This document shows positions 60,042 through 64,000 of a stretch of 64,000 nt of DNA, one piece after another. The DNA is from JAEXNA01 sp037189585 (lineage in GTDB: Bacteria; Vulcanimicrobiota; Xenobia; Xenobiales; JADMJV01), in the NCBI GenBank assembly GCA_037189585.1, contig JBBCJA010000025.1, forward strand, positions 1 through 64,000. Reading direction: 5' to 3'. Under the pieces are notes generated by a model. The model saw only the letters and a list, made by a program, of their open reading frames with translations. It was not told the DNA's origin and did not search any database. The translations under genes and the position numbers were made by a program. Position 1 is the first letter of the stretch. Each line of letters begins with the position of its first letter.

Positions 60042-62444
60042 ATGAAAGAGACCCATGAAAACCGCCGCGAACGAGACCTTGTGCTGTCACAAAACGAGTT
60101 CGCCTACATCTTGGATGAAACCAAGGGTCACGTCATCGTCTACGTCGGACCGCACAAGACAAGCCTCGCCAACACGGACCAGCCGGTCTACCTTGACGAG
60201 TCCACCCGACGCTTTCGCTCCTGTTCTTTAGAAACGTCCATCACCAGCTTCCCCTTCGCCGAGGAAGGCTGGTATCTCGAACTTGAAAATCCGGGTCCTG
60301 CCGACGACTCGGCCCATCCCAAACCAGGACCCAACTCCGTGCCCAAGTTGACCTTCGGACGCAAGGTCAGCATTGCTGGACCGGCCACTTTTCCACTCTG
60401 GCCCGGCCAGGTCGCGCGGGTGATTCAAGGGCACCATCTTCGCTCCAATCAGTATCTCCTGGTCCGGGTGTACAACGAGGAGGCGGCGCGCGAGAACTGG
60501 TCTCGAGCCGTGATCAAAACTAAGGACGCGACCTCGCTGACCGAAGACGATTTGACCACCGGCAAGGAGTTGGTCATTCGCGGCACCGAAGTGGCCTTCG
60601 TCATACCTCCGACGGGTGTCGAAGTGGTGCAGGACCCCGAGGGGCGATACATTCGCGAAGCGGTCACCCTGGAGCGTCTCGAATATTGCATCCTCCTCGA
60701 CGAGGACGGTAACAAAAGATACGTCCAGGGTCCTCAGGTCGTCTTCCCCCGGCCCACCGAGGTCTTCGTGGAAGAGACCCGGCAGCGAAAGTTCAGAGCT
60801 GTCGAACTGCACGAACTGTCCGGCATCTACTTAAAGGTGATCGCTCCCTACACCAACGAGTTGGGTGTGCTCCACGAAGTCGGAGAGGAGCTGTTCTTGA
60901 CCGGCAAAGAGCAGAAGATCTACTTCCCCCGACCCGAGCACGCCGTGATCCGCTACGGTTCTCACCAGATCCACCACGCCATCGCCATCCCCAGTGGCGA
61001 AGCCCGCTATGTTCTCAATCGGGACACCGGTCACATCGCTTTGGTCAAAGGGCCTCGTATGTACCTCCCCGATCCCCGCCACGAGGTGGTCGTTCGCCGG
61101 GTTCTCGAGCCCGAGCAGGTGTCGCTCTGGTTCCCAGGGTCCAGTGAAGCCATGGCTCACAACGTGGCCTTGCGAGACAAGCCGGAGAGAAGCCGAAAAC
61201 CGGCGGCCACGCAGTCCCCGGAGCCGTCCTCGGAGGTGATTAAAGGAGAAGGTTTTGAAAGAGGGCGCAACTACTCTCCTCCCAGAACTCTGGTCTTAGA
61301 CGACAAGTACGAGGGGGCGGTGAACATCGACGTCTGGACCGGTTACGCTGTTCAGGTGGTGGATCGCGACGGACGCCGCGAGGTGGTGGTGGGTCCGGCC
61401 TCGCGCCTACTGGAATATACCGAAACCCTGGAGCGCCTGACCTTATCGCGAGGTCTGCCGAAGTCCGATCATGATCCGTTGGAGACGGTCTACCTGCGAG
61501 TGTTGAACAATCAGGTGACCGATCGTATGGTCGCTGAAACCTCGGACCTGGTGAAGATCGATCTGACCCTTTCCTACCGCGTGAGCTTCACCGGCGATCC
61601 CCAGCACTGGTTTTCTGTCGAGAACTACGTGAAGTTTCTCACCGAGCACCTGCGCAGTCATCTGCGAGCCGAGATCAAAAAGGCCACCGTGGAGGATCTT
61701 TTCCAAGATGCGGTTCGCCGAGTGCGTGACGCGATCTTGGGCTCACCCGATCCGAGTGGGCAGCGCCCGGGCAAAACTTTCGAGGAAAACGGAATGCGGG
61801 TGTACGATGTCGATGTCCTGGACTTCTCCGTGGGGGAAGAAAAAGTAGCCCGACTCTTGATGGATGCCCAACAGGCCGCGGTGGAACAGACGGTGGCCCT
61901 ATCTCAACATCGTCGTGAGCTCGCGGTGACGACCGAGCGGGAAGAGCTGACCCGCTCCATCGAGACGGTCAAGGCCGAGACGGCCGCCTTGAAGGCAAGT
62001 CTGGCCCGAGCGGAGCTGGAGCGAAGCGCGGCGTTGGAACTAGCCAAGATCGAGTCGGCCGCGTTGGCCACTCGGCGCGGAGACGATCTCGAGCTTGAGC
62101 GCCAAGAGACCTTGGATGCCTTATCCGCCTCGACTCAGGAGCGAGCCCGGCTGGCCAGCGAACAAGAAATCGAGCTAGCCCGGAAGCGACAACAGCAGGA
62201 GCTCGAGCGTCTGCGCGCCGAGGTGGCCAGCGTGGTGGAGAAAGCCCACGCCATCTCACCCGACCTGGTGGCCGCGCTGCAGACCTTCGGCGATCGCCAT
62301 CTGGCCGAGAAGATGGCCTCCTCGATGGCGCCTTTAGCTATCCTGGGAGGGGAAAGCGTGGCGGACGTTTTGGCCAGGCTGCTCAAGAACACACCGTTGG
62401 AGAACGTGGTTCGCGCGCTTCCCAGCGGTGCCAGTGCCGCCTAA
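60042..62444 (+). CDS. bacterial major vault protein homologue
   Basis: A protein of 800 residues from the ATG at 60042 (AGGAG 12 bases before; open frame reaches further up). It begins RERDLVLSQNEFAYILDETK and GHVIVYVGPHKTSLANTDQP, the wording of MVP repeats; repeats fill residues 5-410. Residues 412-600 match the shoulder/SPFH-like domain (ETLERLTLSRGLPKSDHDPL; ENYVKFLTEHLRSHLRAEI), and 600-770 a long coiled cap helix (AVTTEREELTRSIETVKAET and onwards). Human MVP is 893 residues, so the core is complete. Eukaryotic MVPs assemble into 13-MDa barrels; bacterial homologues are rare. The gene is divergent from the 598-residue protein operon. Confidence 0.85.
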   Translation: MKETHENRRERDLVLSQNEFAYILDETKGHVIVYVGPHKTSLANTDQPVYLDESTRRFRSCSLETSITSFPFAEEGWYLELENPGPADDSAHPKPGPNSVPKLTFGRKVSIAGPATFPLWPGQVARVIQGHHLRSNQYLLVRVYNEEAARENWSRAVIKTKDATSLTEDDLTTGKELVIRGTEVAFVIPPTGVEVVQDPEGRYIREAVTLERLEYCILLDEDGNKRYVQGPQVVFPRPTEVFVEETRQRKFRAVELHELSGIYLKVIAPYTNELGVLHEVGEELFLTGKEQKIYFPRPEHAVIRYGSHQIHHAIAIPSGEARYVLNRDTGHIALVKGPRMYLPDPRHEVVVRRVLEPEQVSLWFPGSSEAMAHNVALRDKPERSRKPAATQSPEPSSEVIKGEGFERGRNYSPPRTLVLDDKYEGAVNIDVWTGYAVQVVDRDGRREVVVGPASRLLEYTETLERLTLSRGLPKSDHDPLETVYLRVLNNQVTDRMVAETSDLVKIDLTLSYRVSFTGDPQHWFSVENYVKFLTEHLRSHLRAEIKKATVEDLFQDAVRRVRDAILGSPDPSGQRPGKTFEENGMRVYDVDVLDFSVGEEKVARLLMDAQQAAVEQTVALSQHRRELAVTTEREELTRSIETVKAETAALKASLARAELERSAALELAKIESAALATRRGDDLELERQETLDALSASTQERARLASEQEIELARKRQQQELERLRAEVASVVEKAHAISPDLVAALQTFGDRHLAEKMASSMAPLAILGGESVADVLARLLKNTPLENVVRALPSGASAA

Positions 62445-62842
62445 CTCCTGGAACCGAAGGGTCCCGAAAAGTCGGAGAGGACGCGCTCAATCTGCTCAGC
62501 GGTGAGAGCGCCGTCCTCAACGAGTGCGCGGCGTAGCTGCTCTCCCTCGAGTTTCGGCATTCCCCGACCAGGCGGCGCATGGCGGAGAAGCTTCTGGGTC
62601 ACGCGGAACATGACCGGCGCCACATTGGCTTGAAACTCCATCAGGTCGAGAAACTTCTCCAGCTCCTCCGGCGAGATCGGACAGTCGGCAAGCGCCTGGC
62701 GCAGCCATTCGGGATCCTGGGGATCCGGAGGAACTCCCCCGCTCGCCCCCTCGCGAACCGCTTTGGTCAGGTGCTCGCCGATCAAACGCAATCGTGCCGC
62801 GCCCTCGTGATCGGCATCCTGGGGGTGGCTGTCTTCGCTCAT
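62441..62842 (-). CDS. small hypothetical protein convergent with the vault gene
   Basis: A protein of 133 residues from the ATG at 62840-62842. Acidic N-terminus (MSEDSHPQDADHEGAARLRL) and a helical C-terminal half (FLDLMEFQANVAPVMFRVTQ; MPKLEGEQLRRALVEDG). No signal or family. Its stop overlaps the MVP stop. It could be a vault-associated cargo or assembly factor, but nothing in its sequence proves it. Confidence 0.5.
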   Translation of the reverse strand: MSEDSHPQDADHEGAARLRLIGEHLTKAVREGASGGVPPDPQDPEWLRQALADCPISPEELEKFLDLMEFQANVAPVMFRVTQKLLRHAPPGRGMPKLEGEQLRRALVEDGALTAEQIERVLSDFSGPFGSRS

Positions 62843-62937
62843 GAGGAAGCCTTCGGGTCTCGAGGCGACCGCTCCCCTACCTCCCCTTGATCCGTTTTTG
62901 GGCAGGAATCCAGAATTTTCTGATCCTGGGAGGGAAC

Positions 62938-64000
62938 CTAGAAACTGACCACCGCGGCTTCTAACCATGTGGGTTGGCCAGTTCCGCTAAAGGGAGAGTT
63001 CGGAATCGCGCTCACTCCACCCGTGGCGCTAGGAAGGTAACCGAAGATACGATTCGAGTTTCGATCGCTGGTGTAGAGAAATGGCGAGTAAGGAAAGGGA
63101 AAGACCAGCACGGAACCACCGCCACCGGCTCTCGGGAAGCCGGATATGGACAACAACGTTCCCGCTTGGGTGAGCCTGAAGGCATTCAAACTGCCGTCGC
63201 TTGCGTTACCCAGGTAGACCACGTCGTCCACGAAATCCATTCGAAACGTCAGAGCGGGGGCGTCCGCGTAGACGGTCCCAACTTCCTGACTCAGTCCACC
63301 ATTGTTGGCGATCCGGAAAGTCACCAGAGTTCCATCGGCGTGGGCTACCAGGATAAAGTTCCCGCTCGGATCGGCTCCCAGCGTGGTGGGACCCTCCGCC
63401 CCGGAAGAGACCTGGCCCCGCGCCGTCAAAGCGCCGGTCGAGGTGTCGCAGGCGAAGATAAAAATCTGATCGGTGTCGCGGTCGGCGATGTAGAGGAAAC
63501 GTCCGTTGACGCTAAACTGCTGAGTCTGCGCATTGACCATCCCCGGAACGGCGAGCGGAAATCCGTTGAGACGTGTCAGGCTCCCCGTCGTTTCGTTGAC
63601 TCGGAAGCCATCGATCTCCGACTCTCCCGTGACATAGAGCAAGTAGCTATAGGTAAGAAAGCTGGCAAAGCCGTCCTGCACTGTGGGGACGGGAAACCCA
63701 TCCAACGGTGTCAACGCACCGGTCGAGGGCTCCAAGGCGAAGCCTTGCAGAAAATCGTCTCCTCGCGCCGGAGCGTAGACGAAACGACCTCCCGGAGGCA
63801 AAGCGACGTTCTGCGCCACGCCCGCGGTGGCGAAGGGCGAGCCGGACACGGCGGTGAGTTCTCCCGTCGTGCCGTTGATGCGCGCGACGCCGATACCGCC
63901 GCCGAAGTCGGCGTTGAGCACATATCCTTCAATTCGTCCGATAGGAAGGATCGGATCGCCCGGATCAAAACCGTCATTTCCCCCACCGCACCCCAAAGAG
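62938..64000 (-). CDS. YncE/lactonase-type beta-propeller lipoprotein (5' end outside window)
   Basis: At least 353 residues. Repeated blade motifs (GYVLNADFGGGIGVARIN, GRFVYAPARGDDFLQGFAL, YLLYVTGESEIDGFRVN, GRFLYIADRDTDQIFIF) typical of seven-bladed 6-phosphogluconolactonase/YncE propellers. The window cuts its N-terminus: the sequence before 63996 codes L-G-C-G-G-G, so C follows a likely lipobox. The stop TAG lies in CTAG. The signal peptide should be just outside the window. Confidence 0.8.
   Translation of the reverse strand, partial: SLGCGGGNDGFDPGDPILPIGRIEGYVLNADFGGGIGVARINGTTGELTAVSGSPFATAGVAQNVALPPGGRFVYAPARGDDFLQGFALEPSTGALTPLDGFPVPTVQDGFASFLTYSYLLYVTGESEIDGFRVNETTGSLTRLNGFPLAVPGMVNAQTQQFSVNGRFLYIADRDTDQIFIFACDTSTGALTARGQVSSGAEGPTTLGADPSGNFILVAHADGTLVTFRIANNGGLSQEVGTVYADAPALTFRMDFVDDVVYLGNASDGSLNAFRLTQAGTLLSISGFPRAGGGGSVLVFPFPYSPFLYTSDRNSNRIFGYLPSATGGVSAIPNSPFSGTGQPTWLEAAVVSF

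Noticed and set aside
1..64000. CRISPR array, prophage or integron
   Set aside because: No evenly spaced direct repeats of CRISPR type, no phage structural gene and no attC-like arrays were noticed.

Overview
The window looks like chromosomal DNA of a GC-rich, Gram-negative-type bacterium. It has lipoproteins, Sec and Tat-type signals, a DevBCA-type exporter with a membrane-fusion protein, cytochrome bd oxidase, IspH, MgtE and Fpg. It carries no rRNA or tRNA that I can see. Compact operons with 4-base stop/start overlaps, frequent GTG/TTG starts and many lineage-specific secreted or repeat proteins suggest a deep-branching, poorly sampled phylum; I cannot name the taxon from sequence alone.

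Layout. 0-6 kb: end of a cytochrome c gene, a receiver-kinase fusion, an acyl-CoA dehydrogenase-like protein and a large VIT/von Willebrand protein. 6-12.3 kb: an island with a PqqD-like protein, HprK-like kinase, two glycosyltransferases, a divergent ABC exporter and a family-5 nucleotidyltransferase, which looks like a modification/export locus whose substrate is not evident. 12.4-19.5 kb: P-type ATPase, PP2C phosphatase operon, AI-2E-type permease and two secreted proteins. 19.6-23.2 kb: TetR-controlled DevBCA exporter. 23-30.8 kb: housekeeping and stress genes including CydAB. 31-35.7 kb: a photolyase-like protein with apparently permuted domains, and divergently a radical SAM/SPASM enzyme with two paralogous small proteins that share a twin-arginine-like leader. 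35.7-39.4 kb: two SDR/HxlR pairs with VOC and deazaflavin-type oxidoreductases, which looks acquired. 39.5-41.7 kb: a MoxR/vWA pair. 41.8-48.9 kb: repeat protein, MgtE, a membrane protein with its regulator, IspH, esterase, HIT, Fpg. 49-53.8 kb: a probable structured small RNA, micro-ORFs, an orphan DNA methyltransferase, an RlmM-like enzyme and a glycine-zipper protein. 53.9-64 kb: a six-hairpin-like secreted protein, an NCS2 permease operon, a bacterial major vault protein and a beta-propeller lipoprotein.

Most notable: (1) a full-length major vault protein homologue sharing a divergent promoter region with an NCS2 permease operon; (2) the radical SAM plus paired leader-peptide operon; (3) three inverted-repeat elements (15.1, 40.7 and 53.8 kb), each bounded by CTAG, where one CTAG supplies the TAG stop codon of a neighbouring gene. 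Removing an element with one CTAG restores tight gene junctions at two of the three sites, so they look like CTAG-targeting miniature mobile elements that land on stop codons without destroying them.

Some operators can be read directly: a palindrome over the -35 box of the TetR gene, a CTTT...AAAG palindrome in front of both the membrane-protein/regulator pair and ispH, and an 11-bp inverted repeat between the second SDR and HxlR genes. The first two promoters lie so close to the ATG that the transcripts should be nearly leaderless.
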